From contig SRSI01000044.1 in NCBI GenBank assembly GCA_005656395.1, positions 1,860,001 through 1,924,000 of the forward strand: a stretch of 64,000 nt of DNA, in the 5' to 3' direction. The notes beneath the pieces were generated by a model. That model saw only the letters and a program-made list of their open reading frames with translations, was not told where the DNA came from and searched no databases. The position numbers and the translations under genes were made by a program. Source of the stretch: Strongyloides papillosus. Lineage: Eukaryota; Nematoda; Chromadorea; Rhabditida; Strongyloididae. Below, in pieces: positions 24,569 to 38,217 of this stretch. Each line of letters starts with the position of its first letter. The stretch's first letter is position 1.

Positions 24569-27250
24569 TTATCTTTTGTTAGTTATAAAAAATGAATCAC
24601 TTCTCTTTCTCTCCAATAAAGGCGATTCATTTCTATTACATGTACTATTAGCCGACATCTCATCCATTGATCGTTGTCTTTTAAAGTAGAAATCATCGTC
24701 TTCACTAACATCTGACATATCATCAAATGCCATTTGGTGGATCGAAGCTTTTCTTGCCATACGGTCGTGGAACTCAAATTCTTGAGTATCTTCAAATTCT
24801 GGGGATATATGAGATAATGAAGTTACCCATTCATCGTTAAATATTGCTTCAGCTGAGTATCTTTCATCGACATCAATTGTCAACATGTTGCATACTAAAT
24901 TTTTAGCTGAGTACGATATTTTATTCCACATTGGAGATGGGAATGTAAAACTTCCTTGAAGTATCTGTTCAAATAATTGTTCTTGATCATTATTCTGTGA
25001 TTGGAATGGTGGAAAGCCACACAATAAAATATATAAAATTACCCCTGTTGACCAACAATCAACTTTTTCCCTGTAACCTAACTCTGCCAGTATTTCTGGA
25101 GCAACATATGTAGGTGTTCCGCAAATATCAAGAAGTGTTTCATCATCATTTAATTCACATGCTAAACCAAAATCAGCTAGTTTCAGATATGGTAAATCAT
25201 ATTCTCCTGTGTAATCATAGAAAATTAAAAGATTTTCAGGCTTAACATCTCTGTGAACAATTCCTATTGAATGGAGGTAACATAATGCCGAGGATAAACA
25301 ATAAATTAATGATGATGCACTTCTTTCATCGAATGACTTAACTTTTCGTAGATGTTCAAATAAATCACCTTCCGGAATTAATTCTAATGAAATAAACCAT
25401 TGGTCATCAATGTACCAATGATCAAACATTTTTACAATAAAATCATTATCAATTTTTGACATAATTGATAATTCACTTTCAATTAACTTGTCTAAATTTG
25501 GTATATCAGCCGGTTTAACTATTTTTAAAGCTTGTTCTTCACCAGTTTCTTTTAATCTAACTTCAAATACATTAGCTGTATTCCCATCTCCTAACAGTCT
25601 TATAATTTGCATTTGGCACCCTAACTCTCCTGGCAATCCACTATCATTTTTTTCTATATTATCTTCCTGTCTTCCTATTTTACCAGATTTAACAGATAAT
25701 CTATCATTTCTAGTTGGCATTTCAGGATTGACACTTTGTAATCTTCTTCTTCTTATTGAACCACGAGCATTTCTATTAAATAATAATCTAGTTTCTTCTT
25801 GTACTAGAACAAAATCATCACAAATTACTTTTTCATTTCCGCAACATAAAAAGACATCCTCTTCAGTATCAAAAAAATCTTTTAAGCATCTAACTAATTT
25901 ACCATTTATTGTAAATATTCTTCTAATGAGCCCACTATCTAATTTGACTAGTCTTGTTAATTCTGCCGTCACTTGTTCAAATGATAAAGCAGTCTTCTTA
26001 TTTAACAAATGCCTATAAACTTTTCTTGGCTTCACACCATTACGAATTATTGTTATAATTCTTGGATAAACAAAATTATTTTCCTCCTAAATATCAAAAA
26101 TTAAAAGATAAATATTAAAAATGACAGTTGAAAAAATATAATAAATAAATAAAACGATACCCTTATATAATAATGTCTATTGGTGGATAATCTCATCCCA
26201 TCTCTTAAGCGTGTTGAATGAGCTGACAACCATTGTGGTTGTTTAGCATTTTGATAATCTAGTAGTTTTATAGAGTCAACACTACTACAAACATATGAAC
26301 AACCATCTTCTAACTCTTCAACATCTGTTATCTTGAAAGCACCATCAGTAGTAAAGATATTTCGAACACCAGCAGGTAATGAAGCTGACGTGGATAGTAT
26401 GCGATTAAGTTCTTCAATTAAGACTGTTAATGATCGAAATCTATCACTTGATACTGCTAATACAACTCCATTAAAAAACGGATCTCCGTTACGATAAAAT
26501 CGTACTCTTTTTGCTTTTGAATATGCAACACATCTAAATTGTCGATGGCATTCATTTATAACGCTGTTTACTGTATTTGATGGAGTATTAGATGATGTTG
26601 GAGAGTTGCCATTACTTAAAAAAACAAAGATTAAGTCAAATAGATATTTTAATAAAAAAAATATTATAAACATACCATTTACCTTCAATAGAAATCATTC
26701 TAAATTCAGTTAAAAGATTTTGCCTATTTTCACCAGTTTTTGACTCTTCTCCTGACAAACCAGTGGTGGATCTACTTGAATTTGACCCAGTTGTCGTTTG
26801 TCCATCCATTTTTCTTGTTGTCCTTTTGCGGTTAATAGTAGATGGATTGTGGGTAGTAGTAGTTGTGTTAATTGTATAAATTGACGTTGTGGGAATAGCA
26901 GATGCGCCTGCTGCGGACATGATAACATTGGATTGGTCGTTAGTATTGATATTGCTACCATTATCAATAACGATATCTCGTTTTTTTTTAATTTCTAAAT
27001 CACTCAATAATGATTTAACATTTTTTTTCCCACCTATATTATCTCCTTTTACCCCTTTTTTAAGAGTGGAAAATTTAATACCTCCTGATTCTATATTTCC
27101 ATCCATAATAGAAATATTATTATCATTGACAAGAAGACCCTTTAAAGTTTTCTTTATAGATACTTTTTTGATAGGATTGGGTGAAAATAATGCAACTGAG
27201 GCCGCGTGTGATGGCGCAGCTTTATCATTTTGTTCTTTGGAACGGACCAT
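24569..27250 (-). CDS. zyg-8: Doublecortin-like kinase, ZYG-8/DCLK (848 aa, 3 exons)
   Basis: Microtubule-binding Ser/Thr kinase; in worms ZYG-8 stabilises spindle microtubules. Minus-strand exons are 27250-26676, 26614-26161 and 26086-24569, with introns of 61 and 74 nt and consistent phases (2, then 0). After a Ser/Thr-rich N-terminus of about 190 residues come two doublecortin domains: DC1 (from KRVRFYRNGD) and DC2 (PRIITIIRNGVKPRKVYRHL, LLNKKTALSFEQV), the latter spanning the intron 2 join. A CaMK-type kinase follows with glycine loop GDGNTANVF, the ALKIVK lysine, HRDVKPENLL, DFGLA, a CGTPTYVAPE activation segment and a DCWSTGVILY helix F. All catalytic residues are present. A short acidic/Ser-rich tail follows. 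The family is unambiguous. Confidence 0.93.
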
Positions 27251-28775
27251 ACTTTAAAATATATATAGACAAAATTTATGTGTCTATTTACCCGATTTGT
27301 TCTTATTTAAAAATTTCCTCCTCTTACAGAAATGAAGCTTTCTCGAAAGTTGTATGATGTCAAATGATATCAAAAAGTGTTTATATACACACTATTTATC
27401 TAAAATATCCATAATATTAGTTTATTATTTAAATATACAAAAAATTGTTTTATTGTAATCGATTGAACTAATAAATAGAGATACAAATTTCACCATAAAA
27501 AATAGTATATATGATAAATAAAATTTTTAATAATTTTTTTTCTCTCTCTCTCTTATAATTTTATTAACTTTTATTTATTATATAAAATATTACATATACA
27601 TAATATTTAGAGTTATTATAGGAAACAATAGTAGACATTGTGTAATAAAAAGTGATATGTCAAAGTGAGGTGTATTACTAAACCAAATATAAAATATTAA
27701 ACTATTTCAAATATTATACTAAGGTTATTCTTTCCTCAACATATATATCAACTATTCTTAGGAACAACTGTGTAAAATCACTTTATACATATTTACTTAT
27801 ATTGTTTTTGTACCAACTTATTTTATATATACTTTTATCTTAAAAGAAAACAGATAATCTAAAATGTATATCAGTAAGTTATATAAATTAATAACACACT
27901 TAAAATGTATAAATAAAAACATTACATTCACAACCATAATAAATCATAAATTACACCTTAATGCTAAAAGAAGTAGGTAACACTACGTATAATAAGAAAC
28001 AAAAGCAAATTTTTATAATCAATTTTTATAAAAAAAATAAATAAATAATTTTAAAATAACAATATACCAACAAACTTAAATATGTATTAAAATTATTAAA
28101 TATTTCATTAAGATCCATCTTTTACATTAAATATAAATGTAAATATTATCATTATATAAAAGAACAAATTTAATGAGTTAGAAAATATATCAAAATCCAG
28201 TATTCGAAAAAGAATAGTTATTCTATCTTTTATATAAAATTAATAACATAAAAAAAGTTAATTGAATTTTATTAAAGCACATCCTAATTGAAGGTTTCAT
28301 TATAAACACCTTTTTGTCTCCTTAATTTATTTAATTATAAACTAACCTACCTAATCATTTTCATATCAAAGCAGACTTTTAATAAAGATATATCGTGTAA
28401 AGAAAAAATCTTTTTGACACTTTCAGTTAAAACAAAATATATGTGTACTGATAAAATGTAAATGTCAATATTATCACTATTTATGCATATCAAAAATTGT
28501 TTTTTACATTAAAATACAGAGGAAAATGATATTTTAAATAAAATTCCTCTTATTTTATCTTGTAAAAATTTTTTTTCCTTAAAATTCTACTTCTTCCAAC
28601 GAATCATTTTGGGATCATGTCAATTGTGACGTAAACTAAATTGAAGTAAAAGATTAATTGAAAAATCTTTTTCTCTAATGAAATTTTTAATTTTTTGTGT
28701 AATTAAGTATCATAAAATTTTCTAACAAAATTTCCCCTTCAAATACAAATTTTTTATATTTATAGAATACAACAA
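27251..28775. other. Divergent upstream region of zyg-8 and ABCE1
   Basis: 1.5 kb of A+T-rich sequence between divergently transcribed genes, so both promoters should be here. A short (CT)n run lies at about 27540-27555. No gene is supported. Confidence 0.5.
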
Positions 28776-30654
28776 ATGATGAAAAAAAATGACAAACAGG
28801 TTGTTTCACAAATGCAAAGAATTGCTATTGTGAATGCTGATAGATGTAAACCAAAAAATTGTGGACAAGCTTGCAAAAAATCATGCCCTGTTGTTAAATT
28901 AGGAAAACAATGTATTGTTGTGGAACCTACTTCAAAAATATGTCAATTATCCGAAGTTTTATGTATCGGTTGTGGTATCTGTGTTAAGGTGACTTTTTAT
29001 TATAATTTATTTTTTTACTAATATTTTACAGAAATGTCCATATGGAGCCATTAGTATTATTAATTTACCTTCTAATTTGGAAAAAGATACAACACATAGG
29101 TACTCAGCCAACTCTTTTAAACTTCATCGTCTTCCAACACCAAGACCGGGTGAAGTTTTAGGTTTAGTTGGTACTAATGGTATCGGAAAGTCTACAGCAT
29201 TGAAAATTTTAGCTGGGAAGTTAAAACCAAATCTTGGGAAATTTGATCAACCCCCAGAGTGGACATCAATTCTTAATTATTTCCGTGGTTCAGAACTACA
29301 AAATTATTTCACAAAAATTTTGGAAGATAAATTTAAAGCATTAGTTAAACCACAATATGTTGATCAAATTCCAAAATCATTAAAGAAGATGATGACTGTT
29401 GAACAATTGTTGACAAGAAACGAACCATCTGTAGAAAAATTAAAAGATATAACAGAAAAGATGGAATTAGTTAATTTAATGGATCGTAACATTGATGTTC
29501 TTTCTGGTGGAGAGTTACAGCGTTTCGCCATTGCAATGTGTTTAATTCAGAATGCAGATGTTTTTATGTTTGATGAACCATCTTCATACCTTGATATTAA
29601 ACAAAGACTTGAAGCCGCTAAAGGAATACGTGATTGTATAGAGGGAAATAAATATGTTTTGGTTGTTGAGCATGATCTTGCAGTACTTGATTATCTTTCA
29701 GATTTTGTTTGTTGCTTATATGGATCACCAGGAGCTTACGGTGTTGTAACTTTACCTTCATCTGTCAGAGAAGGTATTAATCATTTCTTAGATGGTTTCT
29801 TACCAACAGAAAATATGAGATTCCGTGATACAGCATTATCATTTAAAGTTACAGATCAACTAGAAAGAGATGCAACTAAGAGAGATTGTCTTTACAAATA
29901 CCCATCATTTAAAAAAACACTTGGAACTTTTGAGTTAAACGCCAAATCCGGTGATTTTACTGATTCAGAAATTATTGTTATGCTTGGTGAAAATGGTACT
30001 GGAAAGACAACATTCATTAGACTTTTGGCTGGTTCTTTAAAACTTGACGATGATTCTGTTGAAATTCCAACTCTTAATATATCCTACAAGCCACAAAAAA
30101 TAGCGCCAAAATCACAAACGCTTGTTAGATATATGTTAGCTGAGAAAATTCCTGATATGATTAATCACCCAACATTTAAGACTGATGTTATGAATCCATT
30201 ACAAATTGAACCTCTTCTTGATCTTCAAGTTCAAAATTTGTCTGGTGGTGAATTGCAAAGAGTTGCTTTATGTTTATGTCTTGGAAAACCAGCCGATGTA
30301 TACTTGATTGATGAACCATCAGCTTATCTAGATGCAGAACAACGTCTCCATGCTGCTAAAGTTATTAAAAGACACATTCTTCATGCTAAGAAAACAGCAT
30401 TCATTGTAGAACATGATTTTATAATGTCTACTTATTTGGCTGACCGTGTTATCGTTTTTGAAGGTACTCCAGGAAAACAAAGCTTTGCCAATAAACCAGT
30501 TACCCTTGTTGAAGGAATGAATAAATTCCTCAAAATTCTTGATATCTCTTTCCGTCGTGATAAAGAAACATATAGACCAAGAATTAATAAAAAAGAATCC
30601 GTAAAAGATGTTGAACAAAAGAAAGCAGGAAACTATTTCTTCCTTGATGAATAG
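28776..30654 (+). CDS. abce-1: ABCE1/RLI1 ribosome recycling factor (611 aa, 2 exons)
   Basis: Essential cytosolic iron-sulphur ATPase that splits ribosomes after termination and assists initiation. Exon 1 is 28776-28988; after a 43-nt intron, exon 2 is 29032-30654 (phase 0). The N-terminal ferredoxin-like region carries both 4Fe-4S cysteine sets: [15 protein letters not shown] and [16 protein letters not shown], the second split by the intron. NBD1 has [21 protein letters not shown] and [14 protein letters not shown]2 has [20 protein letters not shown] and [11 protein letters not shown]. Both EHD switch regions are present. The length fits the family (about 600). The ATG is doubled (ATGATG); either could start. 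The identification is certain at family level. Confidence 0.96.
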
Positions 30655-33600
30655 ATTAATTTATTGATAAAATAGTTTGTTTTTCTATTATTTAATAGTT
30701 AAATTCCAAGCATTAATCTGTTATAAAATAAATGTTGTTATATACTTAAATTTCGAGGCTTATCAATTATTAGTGAATAATATTAATAATTGATATTGTT
30801 TTTTTATTTTGCAGTGAATTTAGTAAATAAATAAATTAAACATATTTGGAGATGGATCTGTTGGATGATTTTTTGAAGAATCAAAATGACTATTTATTTG
30901 TTTTTTCATAATTTCAATTGTTTTGTTTATTTCAGTAATGTTATTCACTACATAACATATATATTATCAAAATATTATCATAATTTAAGGGTTTACTTAT
31001 CAATATTTATTTGGTATAATTTGAATTAAAAATACAGTTATATAATCATGTTATTATCATATAAACTCGTATTATTGCTATATATTTAAAGTTTTTATTT
31101 CACAATATTTTTTAAATAGTCTTCTAATTTTATTTAACAATAAAAAAACAGTTAATGAGGTGCGATTATTTACGATTGTATATCTCACTTAACTTGATAA
31201 ATTGCTTTTTACTTATGGTTATTAAAATCTTTGATTTTATTTACATATAAGTAAAATTTTTTGGAAGAATGTTTCATGGTGATGCCTTTTCATAGTTGAA
31301 AGTTTAAATGAAGACTATTTTCATAATCTTAATATTTGATTAAAGTATTCAAATTTTCATAGTTTCATCATTATTAAATATTATTAGACTAAAATATATT
31401 TTATTGTGATAAAGTATTATTTTACATGTGATCTAAATATATTATTAATTAATAACTTTCTATCATGTTCTTGTAGTTATTTTTAATAGTATCATTTAAT
31501 TATGTTTTATAGTATTAGTTTATTATCATCACAATTAACCTTTATTATTTTACTATCTTTTCCTAACTTTTCTATGTGTATTTTATATTAATTTTTTTGT
31601 TTAAATAGTTTATGTAATTGTGTTATATCCATTTTCTATGTTAACCATATTATATTTTAATATAAATTTTTAAAAATGTATTTATTAATAAATTTTAATA
31701 TTATTTTTTCTTTAAATTTCTAAGATATGTACATTTTTATTTCACATAAAATTGTATTTAAGATAAAGATGATTTAAACTATAGAAAGAGTCATTTTTGT
31801 TATTGAGAAAAATAATATAATATTCTTTTTTCTTATATATGTACATTTTTCTAAGATTGACGTTTTAGTAGTTTATATTTATTGTAGTATCTATCATCTA
31901 CCTCTAAAATACTTAAAACACAATTGGTAGTTCTTTTTAAAAATTTTACACTCTCTCTTCCACTTCATTACTTTTTGGTATGATTTTTATTGAAATATAA
32001 CACTCTTTTCAATATCTCTAAGAAATTAATGGAAAATGATGCAATTTTTTTGGTTTAATTACACCACATTACGATTAACTTTTAAAGAGATCAAACACAT
32101 TTTTAATCACATTAGTTATATAAAATAAAACTAATATTTTTCTCTTTTATTACAATTATTATTTTTAATATTATATTATTGTTTTTTACTAACGTTATTA
32201 TTAGTGCTACTATTTTGATCAAAAAAAAATTTTTTTTTAATGTATTTATCAATATTACAATATCAATAGGAATGTAACATATCCATATATGAAAATATTA
32301 AAATAAACTATTCAATAAAATAATCTAGTTCTTTTTGCTTTTTTGTTTAATTAACACTTATCATCTTTTTATAATATAGAGAGGTGTACAATTGAATATA
32401 TAAATAATATATTTGTGAATGAACTTAATCTCTTCCTTATGAAGAGGTCTTTTTATATAATTATTAAATGTCGCTATATTGTAGAAGTGACCCTTTATGA
32501 TTAAGTTAATGAATCGATGAAAGGATTTTTTAACTTACTTAAATATTATTCTTAACTTTCTATTTCATCTTTGAATTTCAAAATTAAAGTTCTAATTTTA
32601 GTGATGTTTGGGAAAATAATTATTTTAATTAAAATTTTTATTGTAGGCATACTAATTAAACTTACGTATGATGTCATCTTTTTTAATTTCTTTGAATTTT
32701 AATAATTAAAATAATTTTTTTATTTTTATATTTAATGGTAGGATAGTACTATTATTAGTTTAAACCCAACTCTATACGATATTTCTCATCTATTAATCAG
32801 TTTTAAGTATATTCTCCAACATTTAGTCATTATATTTAATAATAAAAATCTGATATGGTTTATTTGTTTATTATAAATATATATACAAAAGTCTATTACA
32901 ACTGTTTCAATTTTTTGTTATCGGTGAATATATAAAATTTCTACCAATCTTTTATCAAACATATAAACAAAAGAATGTTTATCATAACTAGTCATCTATA
33001 TTGGCCTTTAAAATATTTTAACACTTGTCCTGTTAACAAATACCAATTTACCATAACATATACATCATTGTATTTGCAAAACATTAATAGAAACAAATTG
33101 AAATAAATCACTTTTAAGTTTGTCCCTACAAAATACAATGCTCTTTGTTTCCCTTAAATTCTAATACTTCTAATAATAATGATACATTAAAGAATAAAGC
33201 CACGTTGTAACTTTACAATTCATTTATATAAAAATTTTTTACTTTCGATTTCATGCATACCCCCATATAAAATACACATTATTTTATTTAAAAGTCGGAA
33301 AGTGTAAATATTAAAAATATTTGTAAAAATTGTTTCTTTTTATCTCAATTTGCATATCTATGTTATTGTTATCTTCTTTAGCATTTTTTGTTTATATTAA
33401 CGTGTTTCTAATTTTTTTTTTCAATGTCACGTAATAATTATAGAGTTAATAGTTAGCTTAATTTCTATTTACTGAAATAAACTTTTAAAGCTATCAAAAT
33501 AACATGTTTTGTAATATCATCCTACTTCTGATATATTAACAGCTTGATATTTTTACCTTTAAATTTACATTTAATGTCTATGGTATTTTCAATTTTGTGA

Positions 33601-34564
33601 TATTAAAAAAATTCATTTTATTAAATTATTTACCTATTTCTATTGAATTTTATCATTTTCTTATTATTCAGCCGTTCTTGTGATTGCATATACTAATAAT
33701 AATTCACTTCTCTCAAATATTTATAATTTCATAGATTATTTCATTATAATTTTTATAAAAATTAGAATTTATGATTTGCTTATTGAAATATGACAAATAA
33801 ATTTAATTTCAAATTAAATAATTAGTTTTTTTTTCCTTCAGTAAATTACTATAACAATTACCAATAGGAGAGAACAGTAATCTTTATTATTTTTTAAATT
33901 ATTTTTTCGGTAATACCAATTAAAAAAATAAAATAAAAATGTTAATGAGAAGATGATTGAGTATATATTTAAAAACTAATTTTAACCATCATTACTTGAC
34001 CTCTTTTGAATAATACTATTATATAATTCTTAATCTTGTTTTATTATTATTTTTTATAGATAGAATAATAAAAAAAATTATTTTTATTCCTAATTTTTTT
34101 ACTCTAATTAAATAATCGCATTTCGTAATATATATTTTTCTATTTAAGAAAAATAAAGAACAATACAATTTTTATGGATAGAAAAGTTTTTATTATAATT
34201 TATCCCATATGTTATCTAATTCAATCTTTAAAATATTTTGTTCATTTTGATAAACGTTTAGGGAACTTTTAAAACTACAATTTTTCTATTCATTTTTACT
34301 TTTCTCCTGTTTCCTCTCTTTTGTTTCCTTTTGTTAAAAGGTAAAAATTTATGTCTTTTATCCAAGACATTTGCTTTCAATAAATTTTATTTTTCATCAT
34401 GTACATTTATGCTCCAATACATTTTATTTATATATTTTGATAATATTGAATTTTAACTTAGTATGTTTTAACTAATAACTTTTAAGAAATTATCTTTATT
34501 CACATATAATTTTTTACTTTTTATAAATTTTTATTAATTTTCTCTAGGTAAACCTTTAAAAATT
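30655..34564. other. 3.9-kb gene-free region
   Basis: A+T-rich throughout, with stops in all frames. An AATAAA near 30727 likely ends the ABCE1 transcript. No gene, RNA gene or clear repeat is supported. The final part should contain the GalNAc-transferase promoter. Confidence 0.5.
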
Positions 34565-37500
34565 ATGTGGTTACTCAGGCGGAGGTCATATATAATTAAA
34601 TTATTTATTTTTGTTGGTGTTTTTTGGCTAGCAACTTTGTACATCTATAACAGTAGCACAACTTCAACGGGTAGTTTACAAGATAAGGTATGTTTTATTA
34701 TAAAATATTAATAATTTTCTTTCTCACATCAATGATTTTTAATGTAATTTAACAAAATTGACATTAATATTTTATTTTAACTGTTGTTTAAATATTAATA
34801 ATTTTTCTTTTTAGATTGATGCATTAGGACCTCGTGGTGAAAATTTTAAAAGCAGCTCTTCAAAGAGAAGAAAAGGAGAATGTTGATATAAAGAATGAAA
34901 TAAAAGATGAAAAAGAGGAAAGAAAAGGTCTAGAAAAGGAAGAAGAAGAAGAAGAGGATAAAGAAAAAAAAGTTAAAGAAGATGAATTAGAGGAAAGTAA
35001 AAATTACGATAGAGATGATCAAGAAGATAAGAAAGTAGATACAGAGGAAGAGGAACAGAAAAAAGATGGTTTTATACCCCCACCAAAAAGTCTGATACCA
35101 AATCCTGATTCACCAATTTACAAGAAAGGTGATCTTAATCAAGTTGGTGAAATGGGAAAAGCTGTTAAAATCAATAAAACTTTATTAAGTCCAGAGGAGT
35201 TGGTAAAATTTGAAACTGGTTTCAAGAATAATGCCTTTAATCCAATATGCTTCTGATATGATTTCAATTCATAGATCGTTACCAACGGATATTGATGATG
35301 AATGTAGAAGTGCACAATTTCCTGAAAAACTCCCTGATACTTCTGTAATTATGTGTTTCCATAATGAAGCATGGTCTGTACTTTTACGTTCTGTTCATTC
35401 TGTTTTAGAAAGGTCACCAGATCCTCTTTTAAAAGAAATTATTTTAGTTGATGATTTTTCTGATATGCAACATTTGAAAAAACAGTTAGATGAATATATG
35501 AGTCAATTTCCTAAAGTTAAAATTCTTAGATTAGAAGAACGTGTTGGACTTATACGTGCTAGATTAGAAGGTGCAAAAGTTGCTACAGGAAAAGTTCTAA
35601 CATTCCTTGATTCACATATTGAATGTATGGAAAGGTGGTTAGAGCCACTTCTAACATTAATTGCTAAAAATAAATCAACTGTTGTATGTCCAGTTATTGA
35701 TGTTATTGATGATGAAGATTTTGCATATCATTACTCAAAAGCAGCTCATACAAATGTTGGAGGATTTGATTGGGGTTTACAATTTAATTGGCATGCAATT
35801 CCAGCTAGAGATAAAGTTGGTAGAAAACCAACTGATCCTGTTCGTTCACCAACCATGGCTGGAGGTTTATTTTCAATTGATAAATCATATTTTGAATATC
35901 TTGGTGGTTATGATCCTGGTTTTGATATATGGGGTGGAGAAAATCTTGAAATATCATTTAAAATTTGGATGTGTGGTGGAGAGCTATTAATTGTAAGTTG
36001 TTCACATGTAGGACATATATTTAGAAAAAATCACCCTACAAATGGAGGACAGGAGTCAACGTTCTTAGGAAAAATTCTGTACGCCTTGCTGAAGTATGGT
36101 TAGATGAGTATAAGAATATTACTATGAACGTATAAATCACCAATTAGGAGATTTTGGTGATGTTTCTGCTCGTAAAGAACTACGTAAACGTCTAAATTGT
36201 AAATCATTTAGATGGTATCTTGAAAATATATTCCCCGAACTTTTTATTCCTGGAGATGCTATCGCTAAAGGAGAGGTAAGTTTTTTTTATTTTCTACTTT
36301 TTTTTTACCCCTTTTTGATGTTTAACCTAATTACTTTACTTTTTTTTCTCTCAATAACCCCTATCTAATGGTACTTTACAAAAAACTGATAGCTTAATCT
36401 CATTGTCTAAATATCAGCATTTTGGTTAATTACCTAAAAACTAATTAATCAAATTAAAAAATTTTCAAGTGAAAGATTTAAGTAGCTATTTTGCTTTGCT
36501 TAATAGGTTTTTTTTACTTCACATCAGTTATCGAAACTCTTACACACTAAATTAATATTTTTATTTTTTTTTGAATTTTTGAATTTTATTGTGCTTTCTT
36601 AGATTCGAAACTTAGCTACACCACTTGATGAGGATGAGCTTCAATATTGTGTTGATTGCGCATTTAAACGAAGAGAAAAAAAAAAGCCAGTTTCTTTGTA
36701 TTCGTGCCATAAACAAGGCGGAAACCAGGTACTGTATTTCTAATGTTAATTTATTTCAGATACGTAATTGGCTAATTTGGATGATTACAATGAGTGTGTT
36801 GATGCTTCTGTCGGGGATGAGGTCTCTGATGAAGAAGTCAAACCATATAGGTGTCATTTACAAGGAGGAAACCAGGTGCATAAAATTTTTATATATTTTT
36901 TAAAAAAGACAAGGGGTCTTATTTGGCTTTCGCAAATCGGGCAGTTTTTAATATCCTATAATATTAAAAAAGAGTTTATTTTTTTACTTTTACGGGTGTT
37001 TTAGTGAAAATTATTTTTTATTTTTTACTCTTATTTTTTTCTAACTTTATCTATTTCGGGTTTTTTTTTATTATTATTTACCCAATTATTCTTTTAATTG
37101 TAATATGATAACTAATTTTTACTACTTAATAGATTTTTACTTTTAATAATATCAAAAAAATAATTCAAAAAAATGTTTAACAGTCCGTAGGCGAAGGAGT
37201 GCCAAAATCTTAGTAGCACTTTGCAAAAAAAAACACCGAGGACAGGTTTGAATATATATATGATATCATCCATTAATAAATAACTATTATACAAATAGTT
37301 TTTCTAGAAAAAAAAAATTAATTAATTAATAAGGTTTCATAGTTTTTTTTTTAGTATTGGATGTTGTCAAAGACTGGAGAGATACGTCGTGATGAAAGTT
37401 GCGTAGATTTTGATGGAAAAAGGGTAATTTTAATTATACAAAATATATTGTTAATAAACTATTTAAGGTAATCATTTATCCTTGCCATGGATCAAAGGGT

Positions 37501-37695
37501 AATCAATTGTGGTTATACAATGATAACTTAAAACAAATCAAACACCATGTATCAGGAAAATGTCTTTTCTATGAAAAAGGAACCTCTTAAACTTGTTATG
37601 TTAAGGTGTGATCTTCAAATGAAAATCAACAATGGAAATTCCAAAATTACAATCATACAAAAGCCATAGAATCGGGATACCATAGAATCGTATGA
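34565..37695 (+). CDS. Polypeptide GalNAc-transferase (GLY-5-like), frame interrupted
   Basis: Golgi type II enzyme starting mucin-type O-glycosylation. Exon 1 (34565-34687) encodes a short cytosolic head and the membrane anchor; exon 2 begins at 34815 and runs to 36275. An acidic Lys/Glu stem leads to the GT-A catalytic domain: [25 protein letters not shown], the DSHIE metal-binding motif, a [15 protein letters not shown] stretch and [14 protein letters not shown] ricin-type lectin domain follows in exons from 36603 onward (CVD, YCHx[38 protein letters not shown]). The frame is broken by single-base changes near 34850 (+1), 35240 (+1), 36058 (-1), 36120 (-1), 37566 (+1) and 37620 (-1), while protein similarity continues across each. 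It is either a recent pseudogene or sequence with residual indels. Two alternative lectin exons are present. Confidence 0.8.
36603..36728 (+). CDS. Alternative lectin exon A of the GalNAc-transferase
   Basis: A 126-nt phase-0 exon bounded by TTAG and GTACTG. It encodes [18 protein letters not shown]... and ends [12 protein letters not shown], the first ricin-lectin repeat, ready to join YWMLSKTG at 37355. Its frame is intact. Confidence 0.75.
36760..36875 (+). CDS. Alternative lectin exon B of the GalNAc-transferase
   Basis: A homologue of exon A starting 31 nt after it, with the same borders (TTTCAG|ATA...CCAG|GTG). Restoring one missing T near 36768 gives a phase-0 exon beginning [15 protein letters not shown] and ending [10 protein letters not shown]. 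The 31-nt gap is too short for efficient A-to-B splicing, so A and B are probably mutually exclusive. Worm gly-5 is known for alternative splice forms, which supports but does not prove the assignment. Confidence 0.7.
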
Positions 37696-37879
37696 TGCTT
37701 TTTGTGATAAAGAATAGCATGTAAAAATTTGTTAAATACATTTAATTATGGTGATAATGATAATTTTATTTATTAATGTTTATTTATAAATAAGTTAACT
37801 TTACTTGGTTTACTTGTATATGTTTTAAAATTTATAATTAACTATATTTATTTTTATAAATTTATTTTATATCCTTCAT

Positions 37880-38120
37880 AATATAAGTTATTTAAAGCGC
37901 GAGGTTTCTTTGTTGTGTTGGAATATACGGTAGAGCAAATAGAAAATATTCTATTGAAAACAAAGGCCTTTTAATTAGTAACGAGCACTATTTTTTGAAA
38001 ACCGACAGATGTAGTGGCATTTCAAACTTATAAGAGAACCTTCCTATGTGGAAATGGAATTTTAAAAATCTCTTCCTAAACAAGATAGTTCATTTCGATG
38101 TAGAACGTTTGGGATAAAAA
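37880..38120 (+). other. Possible remnant of a GalNAc-transferase lectin tail
   Basis: A more G+C-rich patch between the convergent GalNAc-transferase and supervillin genes. One plus frame reads LISNEHYFLKTDRCSGIS and, after one stop, ENLPMWKWNFKNL, similar to the C..(Q/M)W.F ending of ricin-lectin repeats. It may be a last lectin exon or decayed copy. Weak evidence. Confidence 0.25.
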
Positions 38121-38217
38121 ACTTTAATTAATATACTTTTATTTTAAAATAATTAATTTACTATGAAATTATATTTATATTACAATAATTTAAAATATAA
38201 ACCTCAAAATTTATATT

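Noticed and set aside
34815..37695. Programmed ribosomal frameshifting in the GalNAc-transferase
   Set aside because: There are at least six changes of both signs at different contexts, with no repeated slippery motif, so a programmed mechanism is implausible.
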